This document shows positions 39,084 through 50,489 of a stretch of 64,000 bases of DNA, one piece after another. Within the stretch, counting starts at the first letter, position 1; the number at the start of each line of letters is the position of its first letter. The position numbers and the translations under genes are program-made. Source of the stretch: Rhodeus uyekii (lineage: Eukaryota; Chordata; Actinopteri; Cypriniformes; Acheilognathidae); assembly GCA_037043235.1 (NCBI GenBank), contig JAWRVZ010000234.1, forward strand, positions 328,501 through 392,500, written 5' to 3'. A model generated the notes under the pieces. It was not told the origin of the DNA, made no database searches, and saw nothing but the letters and a program-made list of their open reading frames with translations.

Positions 39084-40116
39084 TCAGTATATAGTGAAAG
39101 TGTGATCACGCATCATAAGTCTTTTTTTCTTCATCCTGCGATTCTGAAACCAGATCTTCACTTGCTGATCGCTCAGTTCCAATCTGTCCGAAAGCTCCTT
39201 TCGTTTCTGTCGGTTTATGAACTCGTTGATCAAAAACTCGCTCTCGAGTTCGGCTAACTGTGGCTTCGTGTAAGGTCTTCTCTTTTTTCTTGATCTCACT
39301 TGAGAGGGACACCACGGTACTCCTGCGGGGAGGAGAAGAAAAGACAATTATGAACTAATCCCGTCATCATTCTTTCATGCTACCGAATCAACATCTTCAT
39401 CTAAACACATTAAAAGCGTGCAACTCTGCAGACCCGGAAACGGTTTGCTTAAATGCTCCATCATTGAGCACGAGGAATCAGAAACTTCTGTCTGGAAACA
39501 AACAAGTTGAGACAAATGAAGAGTGGCATATTCAATAGCTCGACTGCAACCGAACAAAGCGCACGTGAAAATCCGCTGAAATCAAGGCTGGCATCTATAG
39601 GCAGGGTCAAGGAAGAAGTTGCGTACCGTCGGAGAAGGTGCTCAGGGAGGGTCGGAATGGAGGGATGGAGCTGTCAGGAGGCTTTGCGCCATCGATCACT
39701 GGCTGCTCATCCTGCGCACCCCTGTTCTGCTGTCTCCTGTCTCTCTGCTCTCCTGGGTAAGCTGCATTGGCTCGACCTGGCTCCTCTGATTTGTGGCTGA
39801 CATCTTGGAAGTAGTGCCTCCCGGATTCCTCCAGTGCGCTCTTTCTGTGAGAGTTGAGGCTAGCGCTCACAGCGGCGGGACTGCTGAAGAGCGGCTGAGA
39901 GTAGCCACTGTAGGCGCGGCTCTGGGCCGGAGGGGTGCACGAGTTTGGAGAAGCCCACGGGAGCGAGCACACCTCACTGCGACTGTAGGGCATCTGCGGA
40001 AGCCCGGGCAGATGCACCCCATTGCCGCGCAGGTTTTGGAGGTACAGGGAGTCGGGAGAGTGGAAATTCAAAAGGGGAGCGACATAACTAGAGCTCAGAA
40101 GATTGTGCTCGCACAT
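39084..40116 (-). CDS. hoxd12a: Homeobox protein Hox-D12a
   Basis: This is a group-12 Abd-B class Hox transcription factor, known in the family for distal fin or limb and posterior patterning. Exon 1 is 40116-39627 and exon 2 is 39322-39084. The 304 bp intron is phase 1 (GACG|GTACGC donor, CCGCAG acceptor). The joined frame is 242 codons plus stop. Exon 1 starts MCEHNLLSSSYVAPLLNFHS, the group-12 N-terminus. Exon 2 opens with the PWCPSQVRSRKKRRPYTKPQ signature. The homeodomain (about 174-233) contains NEFINRQKRKELSDRLELSD and [17 protein letters not shown], and the protein ends DHTFTIY. With hoxd13a decayed, this is the most 5' intact Hox gene of the cluster. Confidence 0.98.
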
Positions 40117-40209
40117 TTCTCACGAGCTCGCCCGAACGCTTCTTAAAGCCGTTTTTAGTTACTCCTAAAGAATACGAGCAGGGTAATTGTTGATTTGTTA
40201 ATCCACCGT

Positions 40210-40215
40210 CACGTG
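40210..40215. promoter_or_regulatory. CACGTG E-box upstream of hoxd12a
   Basis: CCGTCACGTGATATGC lies about 95 bp upstream of the ATG, again matching TCACGTGAT. Function inferred. Confidence 0.4.
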
Positions 40216-40590
40216 ATATGCAAAGTGAAGGTCTAGCCACGCCCATGTGTCAGAAGCCCTGCAAAGTCAGAAGAGAAAAGCGCTTTTCTAGATATCCTTC
40301 TTCCTTCATTTGATCTCTTGTGTTTGTTTAAAATGCGTTTGCTATACAGGAAAAGGTGTAGTTTGTGTTAAAGCACGCTTCTGTGAAATGTGCATTGTAT
40401 AAAACCACATATAAAGAGCAGAAAACCCTGACAGATCTTGAAAATCATCTCAAATTCAGATTATGTTATTTATTAGCAATCAATGGTAGATTTGTAGATC
40501 AAGTGTTTGAAACTATGCATTAGCAAGTTTTAATGCATTAAAAACCCAGCTTAACCTTCTGTTAAAACTACAACATCATGCAAAGAAACA

Positions 40591-40789
40591 ATGTGCATTG
40601 TGAAAAGCGCTGTACAAATAAAAATGCAATTGTTAACTGAGCTGTGCTTGTCATTTTTAGGGTTGTCTAAAAATCCGTTGGAATAATATGCTCACACACA
40701 CACACACACACACATTTTTACTAAATGGCTACATGAACTTTCAATAGAGCTGCGTTTATATTTCGTAACACTGGCAGTTTATATATATG

Positions 40790-40875
<86 letters not shown>

Positions 40876-41258
40876 AGCCTAATCATAATGATCACAACTT
40901 TTAATAGGTCTATAACTGCTTTGATGAGATCATGGTTTCTGCCTAAATTAATACATGGATTAATATTGATAATGTGCATTGTGAAAAGCGCTGTACAAAT
41001 AAATATTCAATTGTTAACTGAGCTGTTCTTGTAATTTAAGTTTGTCTAAAAATGCATTGGAATAATATGGAGCATATTATAAATGGCGAAATGGCTACAT
41101 GAACTCTCAAAAGAGCTGCGTTTTTATTTCGTAACACTGGCAGTTCATATATATAGATATATAATGATTTTAGCTTAATAATGATGATCACAACTTTTAA
41201 TATGTCTATAACTTCTTTAATGAGATCATGCTTTCTGCCTAAATGAATACATGCATTA
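40591..41258. repeat. Tandem duplication of about 380 bp
   Basis: Copy 1 (about 40591-40965) and copy 2 (about 40972-41258) share ATGTGCATTGTGAAAAGCGC at the start, GGCTACATGAACT, GAGCTGCGTTT and TTTCGTAACACTGGCAGTT, then GATCACAACTTTTAATA and TTTCTGCCTAAAT near the end. Copy 1 carries a (TA)n expansion at 40783-40873 that is short in copy 2. The opening block resembles a retroposon tail. Confidence 0.85.
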
Positions 41259-43883
41259 TCTTAATGCATGATTTTCATTATTATCTCAGAACTGCGCATT
41301 TCTGGCACATGGACATTATTTTGACACAGTTATCTCTGGTAACAGATTACTCTGAATTGTAAAAGAAACATGTATTTTATTTAAAAATACATGTCTTGCG
41401 AAAAGCGCTATATCATAATAACTGAGTTAATCACGGGGGAAAAGACTAACAGGGCTTACAATTCATAAAAGTCTATACAGAGTTTTTAAGCGTCACGTTG
41501 AAAGGCCATCTGTGATTGTTATAAGCGCACAAATGCATGTTTTTGGATGTAAACGAAAAAAGGTTTATATTTTATGTGCAATGTTTTAAAACTTTGATAC
41601 ATTATTATACAATTTTAAATATATTATTAAACAGCTTTAAATGGCTACTAAATCAATCCTTTAAAAAATCGTTATTGATCTATTACATTGGTTCAAACAT
41701 ATTTTGAGGGAAACATTTAAGTCGACTTTATTTGAGATGCCGAGCTATCGCTGCAACACATGAAATATGTTAATATTTGCTGCCGGTTTCTCCAAGTTTA
41801 GTGTAGGTCACGTCTGATCTTACCTAAAGCTTTGTACAGACTGTCCAAAACACGCTTTAAAGAAGCAGACAAAATGACTATTGTAAACAGACAATTTCCG
41901 GAAAGAGTGGAGACAGTCCAACCTCCCACCTTTTATGAGTCCAGTAAACGCATGAAAATGGGACTGTCGCATTCTCCACACTCAGCTCTCATCCGTTCAA
42001 CACAAAACAAATATTTACACGAATAGGAAATGGTCGCGCATCAGTTCAAGGTCAATGTCCAGACGCAGATTTACCAAAAACAAGTCCAAGTGCATTTCAT
42101 TACACAGAAAAGAAGAAATCAGTCGAATTCGTTTCAAATCGTTCCTGAATAAGCAGGCAGATACTCAACAGCTGAAACCAACATGACAGAAGAAGAGAAG
42201 GGTTTTCTGACCAGATGAAATGGCGAATTATGCGTTTTCCCCTCTTGTAGATTTATATTAAACAGTTTCAGTCACGCTCTCACGCATTCGTCTGTTTTAA
42301 ATGGTCATAGCTGTGGAAATAACGCTCAACACGCTTTATTTGTTTTAATGCACGCGTTAATTGTGAATTATAAATTATAATGCTGGCCGATAGATGGCGA
42401 CGCGGTTTCATCCGTCAAGCTTTAGTCTGACAATCTGTCTCAAGGTCACCGAGAAGACCCGGATTCAAAGGAGGACTTCCATGGATTAAAAAATATATAA
42501 TAATAATTATATTAAAAGGGTAGAAATGTGTATGTTGTGTATTCTTCTGCGAACGGGGTCTTTTTTTTCTTTTCGAAACTCAAAAAGATTGAATTAATTA
42601 GTATTTCTGTACCTGAGCTCTATTGCTAAACCTACCCCAAAACTGTTCTCTGTTTTTCATTAGTCATTTCTTTTTCTATTTATTTTACTTTGAATTAAAT
42701 AGAAAAAGAAATTACTAATGAAAAACAGAGAATTTTTTTGGGGTAGGTTTAGCAATAGAGTATAGAATTTTTTTTAATAAAACCCTTGAGTACCCGATTG
42801 TAAAAACACAAGTAGAGTCAGAGAGCAAAACTTGCGATTAAAGGTAAAAATAAATCGTCCTGTAAGAATCATCTAAGAGAGGAATTTCCACCTCATTTCG
42901 CCAAACGAAATTCAGGCCCTGCTTCACCTTAACCCAGTCTAAAATATAAAAAATGCAAAGATTCAACAGCTGTGAAAGGGGAAACGCTGTTCGGCTTTAT
43001 TGTTGAATGCAATAGCATTCAAAGTAGCTAGTTGTGATGAAAGTAAATAAATAATATTAATTAATTAATATAAATTAACGAAAGACTGCGGGCTTCGTTC
43101 TATTAATCTTTTACTCGATGCTACGGGTTCAAATAAAATAAATTATATTGTTAAAATGAAGTTAATCTGAGAATATGAAGTCTTGAAGCTCTTGAAGTTT
43201 TTCTCCCAATTCAGTTTATTTACGCCATTTTCCCACATAACTCTGGTAAAATAAATATGGTACACAATCTGCACAAAGCATACAGCGATTAAAATAAACT
43301 TCTACTGCAACAGAATGACAAAAAAAATACTTTAACAATATTTTAGTTATTTTGGTGGGGAAAACATCTTTTTTATTTATTTATCTGAAACTACTTACAT
43401 GCAAGGACCATCTCAACACTCAGCAAATAAAAATCCCTTCCCTCAAGCAATCTTCAGTCGCAAGATCTTTTCATTATTCCAAGACTATCGCTGATGTAAC
43501 ATCCAGACCATCGCGCCTTTTTCAAAAAGAGCGACGTGTAAATTTGCATTGAATGAACTCAAATCAGGTTTAAATGAGCGCTTTTGCTGTAACCCGATTC
43601 ATTTCAGATTCGACTACTAAATCTGTGCTTATGGTTTTAATGATTCATTTATTGAAATCTCCTAATACTGTCATGACTTTGGCATTTATTGTGCCGAAAG
43701 TGGCCTGTACATTAAAAGATTAGAAATGGCATGTCTAAAAGTGAGGATTTCTTCTGTCCACAAGAAAAGCTCTTGATCCTTGGCTCATGATGCGTTGCTC
43801 TTTAATGTGTGCAGAAAAAGCTCTTCATTCCCGACTAATGAAGAGAGGCGAGAGTGATCCTCCGAGCAGAAGTCAGGTCTTAC
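41259..43883. other. Spacer where the hoxd13a homeobox exon would be expected
   Basis: No homeobox motif is visible on the minus strand between the hoxd13a exon 1 relic and hoxd12a. The interval is AT-rich and contains a foldback element at 42618-42760 and a CTCF-like sequence CCGATAGATGGCG at 42387-42399. Confidence 0.5.
42618..42760. repeat. Long near-perfect inverted repeat (foldback)
   Basis: The left arm starts CTCTATTGCTAAACCTACCC and the right arm ends with its complement, GGGTAGGTTTAGCAATAGAG. The arms extend inward through CTCTGTTTTTCATTAG and TTTCTTTTTCTATTT, about 65 bp each, around a loop of roughly 10 bp. No coding capacity. Confidence 0.9.
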
Positions 43884-44280
43884 CTGCCGCTGATGGTTTC
43901 CAGATCCCGGCTCTGCGGATCTGCTCTTTGGAGCAATAAAGTTCACTGCTGCGATTGTTCGGCAGTCCCGTGGCTGGTGGTCTTCCATTGTGAAATAACT
44001 CTCGTGTTTGAGATATCCGGCCAATGCTCTGTGAACTCGAGGGAAATCAATATAAGCAGGGATTGTTGTGTAGGAATAGCTCGTGCGCGTTGAGTTGAGT
44101 TCCTTTCCAACGCAAACAACTGAAATTGCAACCAAAAGCGAGCGGAGAACTTGTGCCAATATGGTCTGGAAATGACACGCAAGGATTAAGAGACTGTGAG
44201 CTTGAAGAGTTGCTGACGCAGAGCGGCTCGAGTGCGAGTAAAAGCTCAAACCCCTCATCCAGTGCCTCTACTCCCTCCAT
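43884..44280 (-). pseudogene. hoxd13a: Decayed hoxd13a first exon
   Basis: This is a relic of a Hox13 first exon on the minus strand, in the collinear slot between hoxd12a and evx2. From ATG 44280 one frame gives MEGVEALDEG and, from about 44142, LAFGCNFSCLRW, a weak match to the YPFGGSYYGCRLS block; it stops at 44047. A second frame gives TTIPAYIDF...HESYFTMEDHQP (44069-43971), matching the Hox13 block around PGYLDV/EAYI.MEGYQ.W. The first frame then resumes with NNRSSELYCSKEQ..RAGIWK (43953-43884), matching YCSKEQ...WK. The exon ends at a GTAAGA donor in phase 1, as in every Hox gene here. At least two frameshifts and a stop break it, about 100 or more residues of a normal exon 1 seem missing, and I found no homeobox exon. 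Confidence 0.85.
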
Positions 44281-44440
44281 ATATAGCCTACTTGATATGG
44301 ATTCAGACCTGTTAGCAGATCAATCTCCGTTGACAGTTACGTTTAAATGTTTATCTTCCGGACTAATTGCATAGATAACATAACTTATATAAATCGTAAA
44401 TCATCTTAAATAGAATTTTTTTATTCAAAAAATAAATCGT

Positions 44441-44792
44441 CGGTATAACTTAATTTTATTATGACACCTATTTCCACGCATTTGAATTGTATCGTCTCAA
44501 CTCAATTTAGAAAAATGGAACAGAAGAGCAAAATTTATGTTGAATCAATGAGACCATTTTGACTTGAATTACCTTGTGGAATTTACCTTTAAACTATTTG
44601 ATATTGTTGAGCACATTAATTTGAACTATTTAATTTAGACAACCAGACATTAAGTTGATTGAACTTTATTTACTTTAAACAAGAGTAAAATGAATCAATC
44701 GTTGGTTTAACTTAATGATAATATGACACGTATTTCCACGCATTTGAATTGTGTTGTCTCAACTTAATTTAGGCAAATGGAACAGAAGAGCA
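44441..44792. repeat. Duplicated block about 262 bp apart
   Basis: ACTTAAT...TATGACAC.TATTTCCACG then CATTTGAATTGT.T.GTCTCAACT and AATGGAACAGAAGAGCA occurs at about 44441-44530 and again at about 44705-44792, around 85% alike by eye. Confidence 0.75.
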
Positions 44793-44793
44793 C

Positions 44794-44894
<101 letters not shown>

Positions 44895-45979
44895 GAAACA
44901 AAAACAAAATTCAAGAAATATTACCAATATTGATTTCTCAATGCAGAATATGTTAATCACTGACATTGCCAAGTCAATTTAAAATAAATAAATAAACACA
45001 CTAATTTGTTTAACAATCCTGATACTGACAGCAGTAGTTTTAAAGTTCCCAGCACTTTAAGCATTTTTTCAAAAATTTGTAAAACACTGAACAGGCTGTC
45101 TCACAACTATAGGCTCCTAATTGCATCAAAATGTTGTCGTTTAAATCCATAAACACAAGGTTACTCCAGCATCTTGTTCTTTTGGGACATGCACATTTGG
45201 AGAAACTTTGTCCATCCAGGTTGAAAAACTTTTTGGATGATCTCAAATGTAACTTTGATTTGTCGTTGGTAGCTGAGGTTCAAGTCTGAATAAAATGGCC
45301 ACTGCTACAGATACATTCCTTAAAGAGGAGAGAACCTCAGTCCCTTCAGTCTCGTACCAGTCTCGTACCAGAACAGGCTTATCTCCTGGTTCGGATCCTT
45401 TGGGTTGAATAATATAGATCACCATTACTATCTGCTCCATGGCTTCTTTGGTAAATAAAATAAATAAATAAAATGTGTTTAATCTGTAAGACAAGTAATT
45501 TAAAAAAATGACAGTAAACATATGAAATGCGTAATATAAATATATAAAACAATGTAAACGTGAAAGTGAAGGGGAGATAAGCATTTTGTGACATGCGAAT
45601 AGTAAAGCTGAACTTGGATTACACCAATGTAGTTTTGAGTTACTGCTGAGTAAGCCTGGTTTAAGGATGTATTTTATTTTTTCTATGCTCATTTAATAAA
45701 TTTAAAGCCTATTAAATTGCAATAAAAAGCTACTTGCTAAATGTCTCACGTTAGACCTGCAAGCAAACATTACAGTCTGTCGAGATTAGGGATGAGATTG
45801 ATAATGATGCTCCTGCTGCCCAATGCAACGAGCCAACGCGATTTTAGTGTGATTGTGATTGTATATATAAGGTTGCATTTATTCAAATAGAGTAAATACT
45901 GTAAAACTGTTATATTGAGATATGTATTACAGTTTCAAATTAGCTGTTCTATCGTGATCTATTCCAAAAATCCTTGTAT

Positions 45980-46105
45980 ATTTATTCCTGTGATTAAAGC
46001 TGTATTTTCAGCATCATTCCTCCAGTCTTCAGTGTCACATGATCCTTCATAAATCATTCTCATATGATTTAGGGCTCCAGAAATGTTTCTGTTAACAGGG
46101 TTCAT
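45980..46105. repeat. Dispersed repeat with 'TTCAGTGTCACATGATCCTTC' core
   Basis: The order TTTTCAGCATCATTCCTCCAG, TCTTCAGTGTCACATGATCC, TTCATAAATCATTCT.ATATG and GAAATGTTTCT matches a dispersed repeat I remember from cyprinid and other fish genomes. Not independently checked. Confidence 0.5.
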
Positions 46106-46307
46106 TTCTCACTACGAACTAGTTTATGATCATGCAAACACTCGGATATTGGCTGTTTTATTAATATTATAAAGCATATAGTAATCCCTTATTCTGCATG
46201 ATCATACGACCTCAATCTTACTCAAAAACCGTACTAGCTAATAAACTGTAATTGGGAGTTTACTGAGGCAAAAGTCGTAGTTGATAGTGAAAATTGGACC
46301 CTAAACG

Positions 46308-46477
<170 letters not shown>

Positions 46478-46983
46478 TTCTCTGATCAACAGAAAGTTCA
46501 AAAGTACAGCATTTATTTAAAGTAGAAATTAAATGCCTTTTCTTGATCAATTTAATGTCTCTTTACTGAATAATAGTAATAGATATTTTCTGTCTTATCT
46601 GAGTGTAGACCAAATATAGACTATAATTTGCTAAGTGTCAGAAACGGCTGCTGTAATGTCTTTCAATCACTAGGTGGCTCTATACTTTAATGAATGGAAA
46701 AGAGCTGTGCCACTTTAATCTTTTACTGGTGCTTTTTAACTGCTTTGCTGCAAAATTGTTAAGAGAATTGTTAAGAGTACTTGAGCTGGACCTTGCTTGT
46801 GGATTTTGTGACAATCCACAACATGAACAGGCCTTGGCCAAAATAAAGACCCACTACAGAAACACGACTGTGAGATAAATCAACGATCCGCTCACACTGA
46901 ACGCGTTTGTAGCCTACTTTTAAAAATACAAAAACAATGGAACCTCAAGATGTGTTTTTCACTCTTAAATAACATGACACATC

Positions 46984-47026
46984 GTTTGTTTGTTTGTTTG
47001 TTTGTTTGTTTGTTTGTTTGTTTGTT
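46984..47026. repeat. (TTTG)n tetranucleotide microsatellite
   Basis: About ten uninterrupted GTTT units. Confidence 0.95.
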
Positions 47027-47597
47027 TTAAAGAAGGAATAACGCATTAAAAGCAAAGTTTTCTCTTTTTTATCACCACTAGGCTAGAAGAATTTGTATAA
47101 AAAGTATTATAGCCTATTCTGATTGGATCCCAGAATTCTGATTCTGATTCTGATCAAAAAAGATCAGGGACTCATTAGTAGCAGATTTTAAATCACCTTA
47201 ACTCTTGTCACACTACTCTGAGATGTGTCTGAACTCCATGCTTTGAACTTTTATTGCGCACAGTAACAGAGCTGAATAAAAGCGATAGATCTATTCTATC
47301 TTATCTTAGTAGGATAAGACCTAATTGACTCCTCCACCATGACCAACAAACTGTTTTGTACACCAAGGCTACTTCCGAGGACATTGTATGTACGTTCGCC
47401 TGAATGAACGGCTGATTAGAGGTAGAAGCGATCATTCACGTCCCAACAAGCTCTTCAATGTCAACAAGTTCTGCTGTAAAAACACCACAAAGGACAATCT
47501 ATCTACATAAGGACTTTTTCATAGGCTAATATCCTGTGTATATATGTTTTTCAATAATACATTTGTCTTTGTGTGGATGAAATAAAGTGTAGGCTTC

Positions 47598-47835
47598 ATC
47601 TAGAGCAGGGATGAGCGACTCAAGCCCTCGAGAACTGCTTTCCTGCAGCGACTGCCTCCAACTCTGATCAAACATTCCTATAGCTCTTCAACCCTGCTTC
47701 AGCACATCTGAATTTCACACCAGATTTGATTTTCAAGTGCTCCTGAAGAGCTTGATTAGCTAGTTCAGGTGTGTTCGATTAGAGCTGGCGCTGAGGAATC
47801 CAGGAATGTGGATCTCGAGGGGCAGAGTTGCAAAT
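47598..47835. repeat. Palindromic MITE-like element
   Basis: Left end GCAGGGATGAGCGACTCAAG...CCTCGAGAACTGC..TCCTGCAG and right end ...GGATCTCGAGGGGCAGAGTTG are loosely inverted, with CTGAAGAGCTTGATTAGCTA and CAGGTGTGTTCGATTAGAGC internally. This architecture is typical of an abundant fish DNA-transposon derivative. Confidence 0.55.
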
Positions 47836-48654
47836 CCCTCCTCTATACAAAGCGTAGACTTTATTCAACCCACAGAAAGACACATTTATTATTGAAAATG
47901 CCAATAAACAGTCTACCAGCCTATAGAGAAGTCATTATGTACATTAACAACGATTTGGGATGAATATATCTTAATGGAACCCATGTGAGGGGCACAGCAG
48001 GATTTTGAAAAGCTCTTCACTTCGTACAGTGTGCTTATTATTGATTCATCTGTATCTTGCAAATGTATGTTATTATACATTAACAATGTGCAGCAAAATA
48101 AATGTTGGGGTGGCACCCAGGGTGGCCAATCAGATGTCAGGGGAGTCCTGTGTCTACCCAAACCCCTCCTACACACACACGCACACAGCTTGGCTAGCCT
48201 TCAGTAACTATCATCAAACTGATAAGTTACAAATGCATTTCTAAGTTTGTATAGATTTAAAATCATACTGATATTAAAGTCACTGTAAAAGGCCTGGAAA
48301 TCCAAAAGCACTACAACATGTGTCACACTTAATCTCTACTGCATGTTTCTCAAAAGCAGCATTATCTGAGTAAGAACAGGTGCAGGTGATCAGTACTCTG
48401 AGGCGTAAGTGCCGATTTAGATTTAAACCAGCGGGTGTCCCGTCCACCCTTCATTACACCCAGTAATCGAGTCAAAACTTGCAAGTGTAAACAGACAACA
48501 GACCAAATACAGACACATCTTTATTCACGTCTGCTTTCCACAAGCTAATGATAACTAGGCAAAGCAAGGTGCTTGGATCTGTCATTCAGAAACATGGCTT
48601 TTCCCATCACTGCTATGCGGTTGGCATCTCATTCTAGCCAGATGATCCAACAAT

Positions 48655-49050
48655 AGATGCTTGCATCTCAGCCGACCTGACAGACATTTCTTACTGGATG
48701 AAGGACAATCATCTTCAACTCAACCTTGCCAAGGGCAAAACTGCTTGTGGTTTCAGCCAAGTAAGCAAACTCTTGTAACAGGATTCTGTGTAATACTCCT
48801 CTCTGCAGGTATTCCAGCATGTCTAACCTCTGCAACTGATACAGAAAGCTGCAGGGAAAGTGGTCTCTATTGGGCTGAAGAGAGCACACATCACACCTCA
48901 CTCTCAGTTGCTTCATCAAACACTGATGTTTGTACAAGTGACTGACTCTGCACAACTGTACTTAAACTCACTACTTCACACTTATGTGCCCTCCAGAAGC
49001 TTCTGCAAGTGAACGCTGCCTTGTGGAGTCATTCCAAACAAGGACAGGGG
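48655..49050 (+). mobile_element. LINE reverse-transcriptase fragment
   Basis: A plus-strand segment translates to LTDISYWMKDNHLQLNLAK, the motif found near the C-terminal part of LINE reverse transcriptases. Downstream, CCCTCCAGAAGCTTCTGCAA..TGAACGCTGCCTTGTGG resembles the end of the same class of open reading frame. It is 5'-truncated, frameshifted and not functional. Confidence 0.65.
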
Positions 49051-49489
49051 GGAAAGCGGTGAGAAAGTGCTAATGAGCGTGAGTGTGTCATGGACGAGCT
49101 CCGGATTGATCAAAGGAGGAGTGACAAATGTGAAAGTCTGGAAACGAGCAGACCTGGACTATTTTACATTGTGCTTCTTGGTCATCTGTGGGGGCTGTGT
49201 TAGTTTATTAGGGGATAATTAAAGTGTTAAATGTTTGCCGATTCCCTGAATTAGATGTTGTGTTTTCGGATCATAGTGTCGGTATCAAACATGTCTCAGC
49301 AGCTTTCAACGTGTACATAGCGTGTACATGTGTTTGGTTTAATTCCAGCAGAGGTCAGATTGCAGAATTGAACATTGAACAATCAAACATTTCAACAGTG
49401 TATCATAATCACCCTTTGCGGGGTAGCATTGTGACAACTGAGTGATAAGGACTTTTTTCTCTTTCAGACAAAAATAAATGCCATTTTCA

Positions 49490-49800
49490 GTTCCAAACCA
49501 AAAATGTTGGTCCACCCTGGTTGTAGGCATTGCACAAATCCAGCTTTGTGAACACTGTGGCACCACACAGAAGTTCCAGGGTGGCAGGGAACAAGGGAAA
49601 GGGAATAATGGTGTTTGTTGGTGATCATGTCGAGTGCTCAGTGGTCAATGCAGAGCCTCAAGCCTCCCTCTTTTTTGGTTACAAAGAAGGAGCTCGAAGT
49701 GGGAGAGGATGTGTGAAAGGCAGGTATATCCTCAGTTCAAGGATTTCTCTACATACTCCTCCATAGTCTGCTGTTGATAGATCTGGTTTCCGGGCATTGA
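49490..49800 (-). mobile_element. Gypsy-like (Ty3) reverse-transcriptase remnant
   Basis: The minus strand encodes TKKEGGLRLCIDH then a stop, then ALDMITNKHHYSLSLVP. This corresponds to the start of the Ty3/gypsy reverse-transcriptase domain (K.DG.LR.CIDYR.LN..T..N.YPLP). Further on, a frame recalls the FTKLDL..AYN block. The stop and small indels show decay. It is an old LTR-retrotransposon copy. Confidence 0.7.
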
Positions 49801-50489
49801 CACACCTAGATGTAGCTCCATGGATCATTCACTATGGGTCTAAATGAGGTTTGCTTGCTGTGGGCAGAAAACATCTAGAAACTAGTAATATTCAGAAGGG
49901 ACCTGGTGCTTATTGTGATGAATTTTCACACTTGTGACACAGACAGAAATAGGATTTACCAGCACAGCCAGACTTCAATCATTCAGTCTCAGAATGATGT
50001 CCCTTGTGGACCCTTCCAGAAACCAAAACAAGAATGTTTTTCTGATGTGTGATGTGATATTGAGGGTCACTGGCTCAGCGTAAGGTGTGTGACTGCTGCC
50101 AGCATATGAAATTGTTTAATCAGTTGTGATATCAAATTGTTTTATGCACCTTGCATAACTGTTCATTTACGATGATGTTACAGGCGATCCCAGCTCTATC
50201 CATTAGAAAGCAGGGAGACTGCATCTGGACAAAAGAGCACTGCAATAGCAAACCACTGCAATCCTCTGCCTATACTGAGTAGAGAGCTGGACGGACCATG
50301 ACAGAACTGTAAGTCGAAGAAACGAGGTTCGGCAGGTTGTGTGTAGGAGGTAATTCCATTGGGTTGAGCTTTGGAGTTAGAGGGTGAAGAGAGGCCTTAT
50401 AGCAATTCTGTGAAGGAGTTTGTGGTGGACGATAAATCTGTCCTCATCAGACATATGAACGTTTTTTTCTTTCTGAAAAAAAAAAAAAA
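49801..50489. other. Probable transposon debris without recognisable gene
   Basis: No identifiable coding sequence. It lies between the gypsy-like and LINE fragments and may be unrecognised parts of either. Confidence 0.3.

Noticed and set aside
41259..43883. Search for the hoxd13a homeobox exon
   Set aside because: Read on the minus strand, no KKRVPYTK, LSERQVTIWFQNRR or similar block was seen; a weak open frame at 43352-43552 on the plus strand has no homeodomain similarity.
43785..44258. A 157-codon minus-strand reading frame that could be called a novel protein
   Set aside because: Its middle is the Hox13 block in one of two frames used by the hoxd13a relic, and it runs through the conserved splice donor. 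It is a by-product of the pseudogene.
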